In this document: positions 32,488 to 41,825 of the stretch, in pieces
Layout: each line of letters begins with the position of its first letter
How positions within the stretch are numbered: the stretch's first letter is position 1
Assembly (NCBI GenBank): GCA_902581445.1
Contig: CACHOG010000001.1
Location: 248,001 to 312,000, forward strand
DNA from: an uncultured Pelagibacteraceae bacterium
Lineage (GTDB): Bacteria > Pseudomonadota > Alphaproteobacteria > Pelagibacterales > Pelagibacteraceae
Length of the DNA: 64,000 nt
Reading direction: 5' to 3'
Position numbers and translations under genes: made by a program
Notes under the pieces: model-generated
Database searches by the model: none
The model's input: only the letters and a program-made list of their open reading frames with translations
What the model was told of the DNA's origin: nothing

Positions 32488-33120
32488 TTTTAGTGATTTA
32501 ATGTAATCAGGTCTTAAAACGTAGTTTGATTTGTTCCCTTTTTTTATTTTTTTAAGAGCATCTAAGCCAAGAATTACTTTACCTATAGGAGTATATTCAC
32601 CATTATAAATTTCAATATCTTTTAATATAATAAAAAATTCACTGTCTTCTGTATCAAAATCATCACCTCGAGCCATAGCAACAGAGCCAGCAGTAAATTT
32701 AAAATCTTCATTTATTTCGGATTTTAAATTCCCTAAGCCGGATTTTCCACTACCAACCTTTACATAATTTATACTTTCAATATTTCCATACTCAATATCA
32801 CCTGCTTGAATTAATGTGTTCTCTATAACTTTGTAAAAAGCTGAATTATTATATAAACCCTTTCTAGTTAATAATTTAAATCTTTTTACTGAATTTGGTG
32901 AGGTTTCAGGAATTAATCTAATAACGACCAAACCACATTCTACTTCCATTAAAATAATATTCTCTTTATCGATAAAATTTTGGTTTTCTAAATTTACATC
33001 ATCAACAAATAGACATTTATTTTTTATACTATAAAAAAAACCAAAAGAAAAAATGCCTAATAAAATTAAAAACGATAATAATATCTTTTCTGATCTAGAT
33101 GCTTTGATTTTTTTAATCAT
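32476..33120 (-). CDS. Membrane-anchored cyclophilin-type peptidylprolyl isomerase
   Basis: A 214-residue protein with an N-terminal signal anchor (about residues 13-30) and a periplasmic cyclophilin domain (55-205). Visible are SPNSVKRFKLLTRKGLYNNSAFYKVIENTLIQAGD (core AFYKV...IQAGD), SVAMARGDDFDTEDSEFFIIL and PIGKVILGLDAL. The textbook FHRVI...QGGD becomes FYKVI...QAGD, so the catalytic Arg is Lys; activity may be reduced. It lies directly after the metallopeptidase gene (0-1 base) on the minus strand, suggesting a small envelope-protein operon. Confidence 0.82.
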   Translation of the reverse strand: MIKKIKASRSEKILLSFLILLGIFSFGFFYSIKNKCLFVDDVNLENQNFIDKENIILMEVECGLVVIRLIPETSPNSVKRFKLLTRKGLYNNSAFYKVIENTLIQAGDIEYGNIESINYVKVGSGKSGLGNLKSEINEDFKFTAGSVAMARGDDFDTEDSEFFIILKDIEIYNGEYTPIGKVILGLDALKKIKKGNKSNYVLRPDYIKSLKLID

Positions 33121-33852
33121 TTAAAATGTTTGACTATCTATTTTATTTATAGAATTTTTAATAAAATCTATTTTTTTTTTTAGTTTTTCGTCTTTTTCAG
33201 AAAGTTTTGTTAAAATATTTTCCTTTTTGATAATAAAACTATATATTTCGGCCATATCTTCAGAGGGAATTGTTTTTGAATATTCAGTAATAAATCCATC
33301 GGTTTTTTTATATTCATCTAAACCAATACTATCAGAACATATAGAACATCCTGCGTACTGAAACGATTTATCATTAATCTTTTTCCATAAATTATCATCA
33401 AATAAAATCGGATGGCTATCATATATCATATGAAAAACTTCGTGGTGTATAACTCTTTCAAAATATTTTGGATTAAAATTTATATTTAATATTAAAGTTC
33501 TTTTTTGTATATCAGGGATACCTGCTGTACCAATACCTGATATAGATAAATTTTCACACAGTACAACAAATCGGACATTATTTTTTTTTAAAAACTGATA
33601 ATTATAAATATCCAAGTTTTTTTTAATTATTTCATATTTTTTTTTTAGATTGTTTTCATTAGCTTTATCACAAGTAATATTTTTAGTTGTTCCGATTGTA
33701 AAACTTTTTTTTAAACTTAAATATTTGATTTTATTTTCGCTATCTAGATTAAAAACTTCTAAATTTGGAATTTTAATAAGATTAAATATTTCATTTGCAT
33801 TAAGTGAGGAATAATAGGAAAAAAATATAAAAATAATTATAAGAATTCTCAT
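33121..33852 (-). CDS. Secreted putative zinc metallopeptidase (HExxH)
   Basis: A 243-residue protein with a signal peptide (MRILIIIFIFFSYYSSLNA). The motif HHEVFHMIYD (about residues 136-145) contains HExxH, and EDMAEIYSFI (about 202-211) supplies a Glu suited as the third zinc ligand of a gluzincin. YAGCSICSDS holds a close cysteine pair that may form a disulfide. It fits a broad group of putative zinc-binding peptidases, but I cannot name a substrate. It is divergent from the agmatinase-family gene and cotranscribed with the cyclophilin gene. Confidence 0.65.
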   Translation of the reverse strand: MRILIIIFIFFSYYSSLNANEIFNLIKIPNLEVFNLDSENKIKYLSLKKSFTIGTTKNITCDKANENNLKKKYEIIKKNLDIYNYQFLKKNNVRFVVLCENLSISGIGTAGIPDIQKRTLILNINFNPKYFERVIHHEVFHMIYDSHPILFDDNLWKKINDKSFQYAGCSICSDSIGLDEYKKTDGFITEYSKTIPSEDMAEIYSFIIKKENILTKLSEKDEKLKKKIDFIKNSINKIDSQTF

Positions 33853-33853
33853 T

Positions 33854-33882
33854 TTGAAAACATAAATGATATTCCATTTAAT
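33854..33882 (+). promoter_or_regulatory. Sigma70-type promoter candidate for the agmatinase-family gene
   Basis: TTGAAA (33854-33859), exactly 17 bases, TTTAAT (33877-33882); each box has five of six consensus bases. It starts right after the ATG of the divergent metallopeptidase gene and would begin transcription near 33889, 30 bases before the ATG at 33919. Confidence 0.5.
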
Positions 33883-33918
33883 TTAGTTGTGGTACATTTA
33901 ATTTTATAAATAAAATTA

Positions 33919-34878
33919 ATGACAAAAAAAAAAGAACCAGTACAACCGATTAGCGGAACAAAAGTTCCTCGATTTGCAGGTCCAAGTACTTTTGCAAGAT
34001 TACCAGAATTAAGGGATGTAGGAAGTTGCGATGTTGCAATAGTCGGTATTCCTTTTGATGCTGGAACTAGCTACAGACCTGGTGCAAGATTTGGTCCACA
34101 AAGTATACGACAGGCATCAAGACATTTGAGAACAAATTATCATCCAAATTATGATGTCGAACCATTTAAAGTTCAACAAGTTGCGGACGCAGGAGATATC
34201 ACTTGCAATCCCTTTAATATTGATGAAGCTATAAAACAAATTGAAGCTGGGGCTTTAGATTTATTAAAAAAAACCAAAGGTATAATAAGTTTGGGTGGAG
34301 ATCATACAATTGCATTTCCTTTATTAAGAGCAATGAATAAATTTAACAAAGGACCTGTTGCTCTAGTGCATTTTGATGCACATTTAGATACTTGGGATAC
34401 ATATTTTGGTGCTCCTTATACACACGGAACACCTTTTAGAAGAGCAAGAGAGGAAAGTTTATTTTTAGATGATTCATCAATACATGTTGGTATTCGGGGA
34501 CCGCTTTATAGCAGGGAGGATTTGAAAAATGATGAAAGCTTTGGTTTTAAAATAATTCATTGTGATGAATTTCAGTCACAAGGTGTTGATAAAATTGTCG
34601 AAAGAATCAGAAATAGAGTTGGTAATAATCCTTTGTACTTATCAATTGATATTGATGTTTTAGACCCGGCTCATGCACCGGGAACAGGTACTCCAGAAAT
34701 TGCAGGAATGACCTCTAGAGAAATGGTTAATGTTATTAGAGGATTATCTGGAATGAAAATTATATCGGCAGACGTAGTAGAAGTTGCACCGGCGTATGAT
34801 CATGCAGAAGTTACATCATTAGCCGCAGCAACGATTGTATATGAACTTACAAACTTGTTTGCAAAAGCAAAAAGATAG
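33919..34878 (+). CDS. speB: Agmatinase/ureohydrolase family protein (SpeB-like)
   Basis: A 319-residue manganese ureohydrolase. The metal-binding motifs are complete: GGDHTIAFPLL, HFDAHLDTWD and SIDIDVLDPAHAPGTGTPE; the last matches the agmatinase/guanidinobutyrase subgroup. The N-terminus has GIPFDAGTSYRPGARFGPQSIR, usual in this group (core YRPGARFGP). It would release urea from agmatine, guanidinobutyrate or guanidinopropionate; the exact guanidine is uncertain. An aldehyde dehydrogenase follows after 14 bases, fitting a route from a guanidino-amine to an amino acid. Confidence 0.88.
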   Translation: MTKKKEPVQPISGTKVPRFAGPSTFARLPELRDVGSCDVAIVGIPFDAGTSYRPGARFGPQSIRQASRHLRTNYHPNYDVEPFKVQQVADAGDITCNPFNIDEAIKQIEAGALDLLKKTKGIISLGGDHTIAFPLLRAMNKFNKGPVALVHFDAHLDTWDTYFGAPYTHGTPFRRAREESLFLDDSSIHVGIRGPLYSREDLKNDESFGFKIIHCDEFQSQGVDKIVERIRNRVGNNPLYLSIDIDVLDPAHAPGTGTPEIAGMTSREMVNVIRGLSGMKIISADVVEVAPAYDHAEVTSLAAATIVYELTNLFAKAKR

Positions 34879-34892
34879 GTTAATTTTTAAGT

Positions 34893-36326
34893 ATGCTAAA
34901 TAAGAAAAAATTCTATATTAATGGAAAGTGGACCGATCCTATAAAAGAAAAAGATTGTTACGTTATTGATCCATCAACAGAAGAAAATTGTGCTGTAATA
35001 TCTATAGGCAGTAAAGCAGATATTGATGCAGCAGTTCAAGCAGCAAAAAATGCTTTTGAAAGCTGGTCATTTACATCAAAAGAAGAAAGATTAAAACTTC
35101 TAGAAACACTTTACGCTAATTATAAAAAAAGATGGTCAGATTTTGCAAACGCTATAACTGTTGAAATGGGTGCTCCAAAAGATTTTGCAACCAAACTTCA
35201 AGCTGGTACTGGGGCAAGTCATATGAAATCTTTTATAAGATATTTAAAAGAATTTGAATTTGAAAAACCATTGGGTGATCATGCGCCTAATCAAAGATTA
35301 ATTTATGAACCAAAAGGAGTTTGTGCATTAATAACTCCATGGAATTGGCCTATGAACCAAGTTTGCTTAAAGGTTATGCCAGCATTAGCTACTGGATGTA
35401 CAATGATTTTAAAGCCATCAGAATTAGCTCCTTTATCGTCAATGATACTCGCAGAAATAATTGATGAAACTAAATTTCCAGCAGGTGTGTTTAATTTGGT
35501 TAATGGCGATGGTGAAACAACTGGAAATGCATTAACTAGTCATCCAGACGTTAACATGGTTTCTTTTACAGGATCAACTAGAGCAGGTGCTTTAATATCT
35601 AAAAATGCAGCAAATGATTTTAAAAGAGTTAGCCTAGAATTAGGTGGTAAAGGTGCAAATATTGTTTTCAAAGATGCGGATCCTGAAGCTGTAGAAAGAG
35701 GAGCCACAAGATGTTTTAGAAATTCTGGTCAATCATGTAATGCTCCAACCAGAATGTTAGTCGAAAAATCAATCTATAAAGAAACAGTAGATAGACTAAT
35801 TAAATTTGCAAATGATTTCAAAGTAGATAACCCTAATAAAGAAGGAGATCATATTGGTCCTGTAATATCTGAAACCCAATATAACAAGATACAAGGATTG
35901 ATTAAGAAGGGTATAGACGAAGGAGCAAAATTAGTTGCAGGAGGACTCGGTAAACCTGATGGTTTAACAAAAGGATATTATGTAAAACCAACAGTTTTTG
36001 CGGACGTAAATAATCAAATGGAAATAGCACAAACAGAAATTTTTGGACCAGTTTTATCTGTTATTCCTTTTGAGAGTGAAGAGGAGGCAATTAAGATCGC
36101 AAATGATACGACATACGGATTAACAAACTACATTCAAACTCAAGATCAAAATAAAGTACATAGGGTTGCAAGAAAACTTAGATCAGGAATGGTTGATGTA
36201 AACGGCGCAGGTATTGCGGTTGATGCACCATTTGGTGGATTTAAACATTCAGGTATTGGAAGAGAAGCTGGGAAAGATGGTCTACTAGAATTCTTAGAAG
36301 TAAAATCTATTGGTGGGTGGAGTTAA
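34893..36326 (+). CDS. NAD(P)+-dependent aldehyde dehydrogenase
   Basis: A 477-residue aldehyde dehydrogenase. Motifs: TPWNWPMNQ near 150, KPSELAPLSS near 175, SFTGSTRAGALI, the general base in LELGGKGANIVF (about Glu250) and the nucleophile in NSGQSCNAPTRM (about Cys284), plus EIFGPVLSVIPF near 385. NAD(P)-binding and active-site parts are intact. It resembles broad-substrate ALDHs; gamma-aminobutyraldehyde, betaine aldehyde or other aldehydes from amine breakdown would suit its position behind an agmatinase-like gene. The stop overlaps the stop region of the convergent M20 gene by 4 bases. Confidence 0.9.
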   Translation: MLNKKKFYINGKWTDPIKEKDCYVIDPSTEENCAVISIGSKADIDAAVQAAKNAFESWSFTSKEERLKLLETLYANYKKRWSDFANAITVEMGAPKDFATKLQAGTGASHMKSFIRYLKEFEFEKPLGDHAPNQRLIYEPKGVCALITPWNWPMNQVCLKVMPALATGCTMILKPSELAPLSSMILAEIIDETKFPAGVFNLVNGDGETTGNALTSHPDVNMVSFTGSTRAGALISKNAANDFKRVSLELGGKGANIVFKDADPEAVERGATRCFRNSGQSCNAPTRMLVEKSIYKETVDRLIKFANDFKVDNPNKEGDHIGPVISETQYNKIQGLIKKGIDEGAKLVAGGLGKPDGLTKGYYVKPTVFADVNNQMEIAQTEIFGPVLSVIPFESEEEAIKIANDTTYGLTNYIQTQDQNKVHRVARKLRSGMVDVNGAGIAVDAPFGGFKHSGIGREAGKDGLLEFLEVKSIGGWS

Positions 36327-37501
36327 TTAATTACCGATTTTTCTTTTACACCTTCTAAAAAAGCCAAACACTTTTTAATTTCACTAAGTTCAATAAATTC
36401 GTCGATTTTATGAGCTTGTTCTATCGATCCAGGTCCACAAACTACAGTGCTTATTCCAATTTCTTGAAATAATCCTGCCTCTGTTCCAAAAGATACGACT
36501 TCTCTAGAATTATCTCCTGTAATACTGGATACAAATTCACAAGCCTTGGAGTCATTTACTCTATTAAATCCAATTATTTCTCCTATTATTTTTTTTTTAA
36601 TAGATGCATTTGGATATTTTTTTTTCATTTCTAATAAAAGACCATCTGCATATTTATCGATTTCAATATTTAGAAATATACCGTCCTCTTTATTAACAGG
36701 TCTGGTTTCCCAATTGACATGACATTTGTCAGCTATAACATTGTGAGCAATTCCTCCAAATATTCCACCAATCGATAAAGTTGAATAGGCAGGAGTAAAT
36801 ATGGAGTCTTTTGGTTTTCTTTTAATTAAATCACTTCTTAATGACATTAATTTATTAACATACTTTGATGCGTATTCAGCAGCATTCACTCCTTCATCAG
36901 GTTTAGAACTATGACCAGCTAGCCCTTCAAAAAAAGTTGTATACTCATAACATGCTTTGTGAGAGTCTATAATTTTCATTTCTGTGGGTTCACCTACAAT
37001 ACAAATTCCATTTGTAATTTTTCTTTTTTTTAGTTCTTTAATCAATAAGGGAGCTCCAATGCATGCAGTTTCCTCATCAAAGGTGAGAGAAAAATGTATA
37101 TCTCTTGAAAGATTTGATTTTGAAAATATTTCTGCAAAAGCCAATGAACAAGCTAAAAATCCCTTCATGTCGCAAGAACCTCTTCCATATAATTTTTCAT
37201 CTTTTATCTCTGCAATAAAAGGGTCTGTGGACCAACCTTTAGATACTGGCACTACATCTGTGTGACCTGAGAGAATTATAGGCTCTTTTCCATTTGGTTT
37301 TTTTGCTTTTAATGTAGCAAAAAGATTTACCCTTTTTTTTTCATCATCAAAAACCTTAAAAGATGATGCACCACATTTTGTAAGTATATCTTCACAATAA
37401 TTAATTAAAGAAGAATTATTTTCACCTGAAATTGTTTTAAAAGATATTAAATCTTTAAGAATCTTTATTGATTTTTCAAATAATATGTTATCTATTTTCA
37501 T
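36323..37501 (-). CDS. argE: M20 family deacetylase (ArgE/acetylornithine deacetylase-like)
   Basis: A 392-residue zinc hydrolase. Metal ligands are seen in ILSGHTDVVPV, GRGSCDMKGFLACSLAFAE and FDEETACIGAP; the Glu pair EE is the catalytic base plus ligand. The dimerisation insert begins at AGHSSKPDEGVNAAEYA. The best family fit is ArgE, which removes acetyl from N-acetylornithine. Because an ectoine-hydrolase-like gene is in the window, removal of acetyl from acetyl-diaminobutyrate is also conceivable. It is read against the aldehyde dehydrogenase gene. Confidence 0.88.
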   Translation of the reverse strand: MKIDNILFEKSIKILKDLISFKTISGENNSSLINYCEDILTKCGASSFKVFDDEKKRVNLFATLKAKKPNGKEPIILSGHTDVVPVSKGWSTDPFIAEIKDEKLYGRGSCDMKGFLACSLAFAEIFSKSNLSRDIHFSLTFDEETACIGAPLLIKELKKRKITNGICIVGEPTEMKIIDSHKACYEYTTFFEGLAGHSSKPDEGVNAAEYASKYVNKLMSLRSDLIKRKPKDSIFTPAYSTLSIGGIFGGIAHNVIADKCHVNWETRPVNKEDGIFLNIEIDKYADGLLLEMKKKYPNASIKKKIIGEIIGFNRVNDSKACEFVSSITGDNSREVVSFGTEAGLFQEIGISTVVCGPGSIEQAHKIDEFIELSEIKKCLAFLEGVKEKSVIN

Positions 37502-37525
37502 TACAACTAATTATATATTATTATT

Positions 37526-37867
37526 ATGAAAGAACAAATAACCTATAATGATTTTCAAAAGATAGACATTCGTTTAGGAACAGTAATATCTGTTGAAAAA
37601 AATGAAAAAGCAAGAAAACCTTCATTAGTTCTAAAAGTTGATTTTGGAAGTGAGATTGGAATTAAACAGTCTTCAGCACAAATAACACATTTTTATAACA
37701 AAGATAATCTAATTGGAAAACAAGTTATAGGAGTGTGTAATTTTCCAGAAAAAAATATTGCTGGAGTAATTTCACAAGTATTAATTTTGGGATCTATTGA
37801 TAAAGAGGGAAAAGTAACATTAGTTCATCCAACTCAAAAAGCTGATAACGGATTACCAATAGCATAA
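37526..37867 (+). CDS. csaA: CsaA-like tRNA-binding domain protein
   Basis: A 113-residue protein consisting of a single tRNA-binding OB-fold (the domain found at the end of MetG and PheT). Signature strings are FQKIDIRLGTVISVE, SLVLKVDFG, KQSSAQITHFY, GKQVIGVCNFPEKNIAG and SQVLILG. CsaA of Bacillus (about 110 residues) was described as a secretion chaperone; the tRNA-binding role is also supported by the fold. Three bases later comes the LysE-family gene; divergent from the M20 gene by 24 bases. Confidence 0.88.
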   Translation: MKEQITYNDFQKIDIRLGTVISVEKNEKARKPSLVLKVDFGSEIGIKQSSAQITHFYNKDNLIGKQVIGVCNFPEKNIAGVISQVLILGSIDKEGKVTLVHPTQKADNGLPIA

Positions 37868-37870
37868 AAT

Positions 37871-38461
37871 ATGCACCCAGAATTACTGTCATTGTCGCTA
37901 TTTATGCTTGGTACTAGTTGTTCACCAGGACCGAATAATATAGTTGCGTCATATTCAGGTTTTAATTTTGGAGTAGTTAAAACTTTTCCACACATGTTAG
38001 GTGTAATTTTTGGTTTTACTACAATGGTGTGTGTACTTAATTTTGGTTTAATAAATGTATTCAAAATCTATCCCTTATTACAAGATATACTTAAAATTTC
38101 TGGATCACTCTTCCTTGTTTATTTAGCTTACAAAATAGCATTTTCAAAAAACCAAAAAGAAAACAAAAAAGAGAATCCTGTTAAGTTTTTTGATACATTT
38201 TTTTTTCAATTTTTGAACCCTAAGGGAGTAATTGTAGGAATTATAATAGTATCAACATATGTTGAGAGTGGAAATAATTTTATTAATTATTCGTTTTGGG
38301 TCATCCTAGTATCATTTACTTGTGCGTTAATCAGTATTACTTTTTGGACATTTGTAGGCAAATTTTTCAGACGATTTGCGACAAATGAGAAATTTATTAA
38401 AATCTTTAACTATGCTATGGCTTCTCTTTTATTGGCTTGTATTGGAACATTTTATCTATAA
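37871..38461 (+). CDS. LysE/RhtB family amino-acid exporter
   Basis: A 196-residue membrane protein with five or six hydrophobic spans. The N-terminal SCSPGPNNIVASYSG matches the LysE hallmark (PGPNN), followed by GVVKTFPHMLGVIFGF and later FLNPKGVIVGII. Members export lysine, homoserine, threonine or related compounds, and specificity cannot be deduced. It begins 3 bases after csaA, so they share a transcript. The 43-base gap to acnA has no clear terminator. Confidence 0.9.
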   Translation: MHPELLSLSLFMLGTSCSPGPNNIVASYSGFNFGVVKTFPHMLGVIFGFTTMVCVLNFGLINVFKIYPLLQDILKISGSLFLVYLAYKIAFSKNQKENKKENPVKFFDTFFFQFLNPKGVIVGIIIVSTYVESGNNFINYSFWVILVSFTCALISITFWTFVGKFFRRFATNEKFIKIFNYAMASLLLACIGTFYL

Positions 38462-38504
38462 TTTAATACATAATTAGGACTTAATAATCTATAAGATATA
38501 AGTT

Positions 38505-41174
38505 ATGAAACCAGGTAATAAAAATTCATATAAATCTTTAAATACAATAAATATTAATTCTAAAGATTATAAATATTATTCACTCACTGAGGCCGAAAAA
38601 AATGGATTATCAGGTATATCCAAACTTCCAAAGTCACTAAAGGTACTTCTAGAAAATTTATTAAGATACGAGGATGATTTATCAGTAACACGAAAACAAA
38701 TTGATTCAGTTAAAAATTGGCTTAAAGAAAAAAAATCTAATACAGAAATAGCATATAGACCTGCAAGAGTTTTATTACAAGACTACACAGGAATACCTGC
38801 AGTTGCAGATTTAGCTGCAATGAGGGAAGCAGTTAAAGAAAAAAATAAAGATCCTAAAAAAATAAATCCACTATCCTCAGTGGATTTAGTTATAGACCAT
38901 TCAGTTCAAGTAGATCAATCGGCTAAATCAGATTCTTTTGAAAAAAATGTAGATATTGAATTTGAAAGAAATGGTGAAAGATATTCTTTTTTAAAATGGG
39001 GACAGCAAGCATTCAATAATTTTAGAATTGTTCCTCCTGGGACAGGTATTTGCCATCAAGTAAATCTAGAATATCTATCAAAAGTTGTTTGGAAAGAATC
39101 TTACAAAAATGATGAATACTTGTTTCCAGATACCCTAGTTGGAACAGATAGCCATACAACAATGGTTAATGGTTTATCAGTTCTTGGTTGGGGTGTTGGA
39201 GGTATTGAAGCAGAGGCGGGAATGCTTGGTCAACCAATTTCAATGTTAGTACCTGAAGTGATTGGCTTTGAGGTGAAAAATAAATTACCAGAAGGAACCA
39301 CAGCAACTGACTTAGTTTTAACAGTTGTTAAAATGTTAAGAGATAAAGGAGTAGTTGGAAAATTTGTTGAGTTTTTTGGAGATGGATTAAAAAATTTATC
39401 ACTCGCAGACCGTGCAACTATAGCTAATATGGCACCAGAATATGGAGCCACTTGTGGATTTTTTCCAGTTGATAACGAAACCTTGAAATATTTAAAATTT
39501 TCAGGAAGAGACGAAAATGAAGTTAAAATAGTTGAAGAATATGCAAAAGCTCAAGGTCTCTGGGCGAGTGAAGATATAGAATTTACTGATACAATATCAT
39601 TAGATATGTCAAAAGTTGTTCCAACTATTTCTGGACCAAAAAGACCACAAGACAAAGTTTTATTAAATGAAGCCTCAGCAAGTTTTAAAAAAGTTTTTAA
39701 AGACGCAACAGGTCGAAATGAAAAAATTAATTCAAAAGTTGAAAATACAGATTTTGAAATCGAAGATGGATCAATATTAATCGCTGCAATTACATCATGT
39801 ACTAATACATCCAATCCAAATGTTTTAATTGGTGCAGGATTACTTGCAAAAAAAGCTGTTGAACTTGGTCTCAAAACAAAACCATGGGTCAAAACCTCAC
39901 TAGCACCAGGCTCGCAAGTTGTTACAGACTACTTAGAAAAAGCAGGGTTAAATAAATATTTGGATGCTCTTGGATTTAATCTAGTTGGATATGGTTGCAC
40001 AACATGCATTGGAAACTCTGGTCCTCTAAATGATAATATTGTTAAAGCAATAGAAAGTAAAAACTTATATGCAGTTTCTATTCTGTCAGGCAACAGAAAC
40101 TTTGAAGGAAGAATATCACCACATATAAAAGCTAATTATTTAGCATCACCCCCTTTAGTTGTTGCTTACGCTTTAGCTGGTCATATGGAAGTTGATCTAT
40201 ATAAAGATTCTTTAGGTAAAAGCAAAAATGGAAAAGATATTTTTCTCAAAGATATTTGGCCTACAAACAAAGAAATTGAGGATACTTTAAATAAATCTTT
40301 AAATCCTGATATGTTTATTAAAAGATATTCAAATGTATCATTAGGACCTACACAATGGCAAAAAATTAAAACAGATAAAACGAGTATTTATAACTGGGAT
40401 GAAAGTTCTACATATGTTAAAAGACCTCCTTTCTTTGACTCTCTTTCAGATAAACCTGAGGGATTTAAAGAAATTAAAGATGCGAGACCATTGCTAATTT
40501 TAGGAGACATGGTTACAACAGACCACATTTCACCAGCTGGATCTATTCAGAAAGATAGTCCAACAGGTGAATATTTCATGAAGCATCAGGTTTTGCCAAA
40601 AGATTATAACTCATATGGCTCAAGAAGAGGAAACCATGAAGTAATGATGAGAGGAACTTTTGCAAATATACGAATAAGAAATGAGATTGCTCCAGGTACT
40701 GAAGGTGGTTTTACAAAATTATACCCTGAGGGCAAGGTTATGCCTATATATGATGCGGTCGTGGAGTATAAAAAAAGAGGCGTAGATTTAATAGTAATTG
40801 GAGGTAAAGAATATGGTACAGGCTCATCAAGAGATTGGGCAGCAAAAGGAACAAAACTTTTGGGTATTAAAGCTGTGATTGCTGAAAGTTTTGAGAGAAT
40901 CCATAGATCCAATCTAATTGGCATGGGTATACTTCCTTTACAATTTATTGAAGGAGTAGACAGAAAAAAACTAAAACTAAATGGTTCAGAGTTAGTTTCT
41001 ATTCTAAAAATTGAAAACGGAATAAATCCGTCAGATAAAATTGAAATAGAAATAAAATATCAATCAGGTGATATAAAGAAAATCAAAACATTATGTAGAA
41101 TAGATACACAGAATGAACTTGAGTATTATAAAAATGGAGGAATCCTACAATTTGTTTTAAGGAATATGATGTAA
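38505..41174 (+). CDS. acnA: Aconitate hydratase A
   Basis: An 889-residue aconitase of the AcnA/IRP type, converting citrate to isocitrate in the TCA cycle. Iron-sulfur cysteines occur at AAITSCTNTSNP (about residue 430) and GYGCTTCIGNSG (about 497 and 500). The swivelling C-terminal domain carries LGDMVTTDHISPAGS, YGSRRGNHEVMMRG and GGKEYGTGSSRDWAAKG, which holds substrate-binding Arg and Ser. Length matches the family (890-900). It is followed after 3 bases by the YfgM-like gene, an arrangement without evident functional meaning. Confidence 0.96.
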   Translation: MKPGNKNSYKSLNTININSKDYKYYSLTEAEKNGLSGISKLPKSLKVLLENLLRYEDDLSVTRKQIDSVKNWLKEKKSNTEIAYRPARVLLQDYTGIPAVADLAAMREAVKEKNKDPKKINPLSSVDLVIDHSVQVDQSAKSDSFEKNVDIEFERNGERYSFLKWGQQAFNNFRIVPPGTGICHQVNLEYLSKVVWKESYKNDEYLFPDTLVGTDSHTTMVNGLSVLGWGVGGIEAEAGMLGQPISMLVPEVIGFEVKNKLPEGTTATDLVLTVVKMLRDKGVVGKFVEFFGDGLKNLSLADRATIANMAPEYGATCGFFPVDNETLKYLKFSGRDENEVKIVEEYAKAQGLWASEDIEFTDTISLDMSKVVPTISGPKRPQDKVLLNEASASFKKVFKDATGRNEKINSKVENTDFEIEDGSILIAAITSCTNTSNPNVLIGAGLLAKKAVELGLKTKPWVKTSLAPGSQVVTDYLEKAGLNKYLDALGFNLVGYGCTTCIGNSGPLNDNIVKAIESKNLYAVSILSGNRNFEGRISPHIKANYLASPPLVVAYALAGHMEVDLYKDSLGKSKNGKDIFLKDIWPTNKEIEDTLNKSLNPDMFIKRYSNVSLGPTQWQKIKTDKTSIYNWDESSTYVKRPPFFDSLSDKPEGFKEIKDARPLLILGDMVTTDHISPAGSIQKDSPTGEYFMKHQVLPKDYNSYGSRRGNHEVMMRGTFANIRIRNEIAPGTEGGFTKLYPEGKVMPIYDAVVEYKKRGVDLIVIGGKEYGTGSSRDWAAKGTKLLGIKAVIAESFERIHRSNLIGMGILPLQFIEGVDRKKLKLNGSELVSILKIENGINPSDKIEIEIKYQSGDIKKIKTLCRIDTQNELEYYKNGGILQFVLRNMM

Positions 41175-41177
41175 GAC

Positions 41178-41825
41178 ATGGAAGAAGAAATTCAAATTAT
41201 TAATGAAAACGCAAGAAAAGAAAAACTAAAAAATTTTTTTGCAAAAAACAGTAAATATTTTATTTTTTCGATATCAGCTATAATAATTTTAATAATAGCA
41301 TATTTTGTTCATGTTGAAATACAGTCAAAAAACCAAATTAAAATTGCTGAAAAATATAATAATATTACAAATAATTTTAATAATTTACAAAATACAGAAC
41401 AAACAACTAATGAGCTGATAAGAATAATTGAGAAAAAAAACCCAACATACTCACCTTTAGCTTTATATTTTATGTTGGATAATGAACTAATAAGTGAAAA
41501 AAATGATATAAATAGGTATTTTGATATAGTTATTAATATTAGTTCTTTAGAGAAAGAAATTAAAAACTTAAATATTTACAAAAAAGCAATTTATAACTCT
41601 AATTTTGTGGATGAAACGGAGCTAGTGGAAATTTTGAGACCAGTAACAAACTCTGATAGTATTTGGAAGTCACATTCACTATTTTTACTTGCAGAATTTT
41701 TTTATTTTAAAGAAAATAAAGCAGAGTCAAAAAAACTTCTTAATGAGATTATAAATTACGAAAATAGTAATCCAGAGATAAAATTAGAATCACAAAAAAA
41801 ACTGACTAGAGATTTTAGTGAATAA
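41178..41825 (+). CDS. YfgM-like tetratricopeptide membrane protein
   Basis: A 215-residue protein: cytoplasmic charged N-terminus, one membrane span (about 28-46) and a helical periplasmic part with repeated Asn/Lys/Glu-rich helices and SLFLLAEFFYFKENKAESKKLLNEI (core LLAEFFYFKENK), a TPR-like pattern. In many proteobacteria a YfgM-family protein precedes bamB, as here; YfgM is an ancillary partner of the Sec translocon and periplasmic chaperones. The assignment rests on topology, length and synteny more than on sequence. It overlaps bamB by 8 bases. Confidence 0.65.
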   Translation: MEEEIQIINENARKEKLKNFFAKNSKYFIFSISAIIILIIAYFVHVEIQSKNQIKIAEKYNNITNNFNNLQNTEQTTNELIRIIEKKNPTYSPLALYFMLDNELISEKNDINRYFDIVINISSLEKEIKNLNIYKKAIYNSNFVDETELVEILRPVTNSDSIWKSHSLFLLAEFFYFKENKAESKKLLNEIINYENSNPEIKLESQKKLTRDFSE

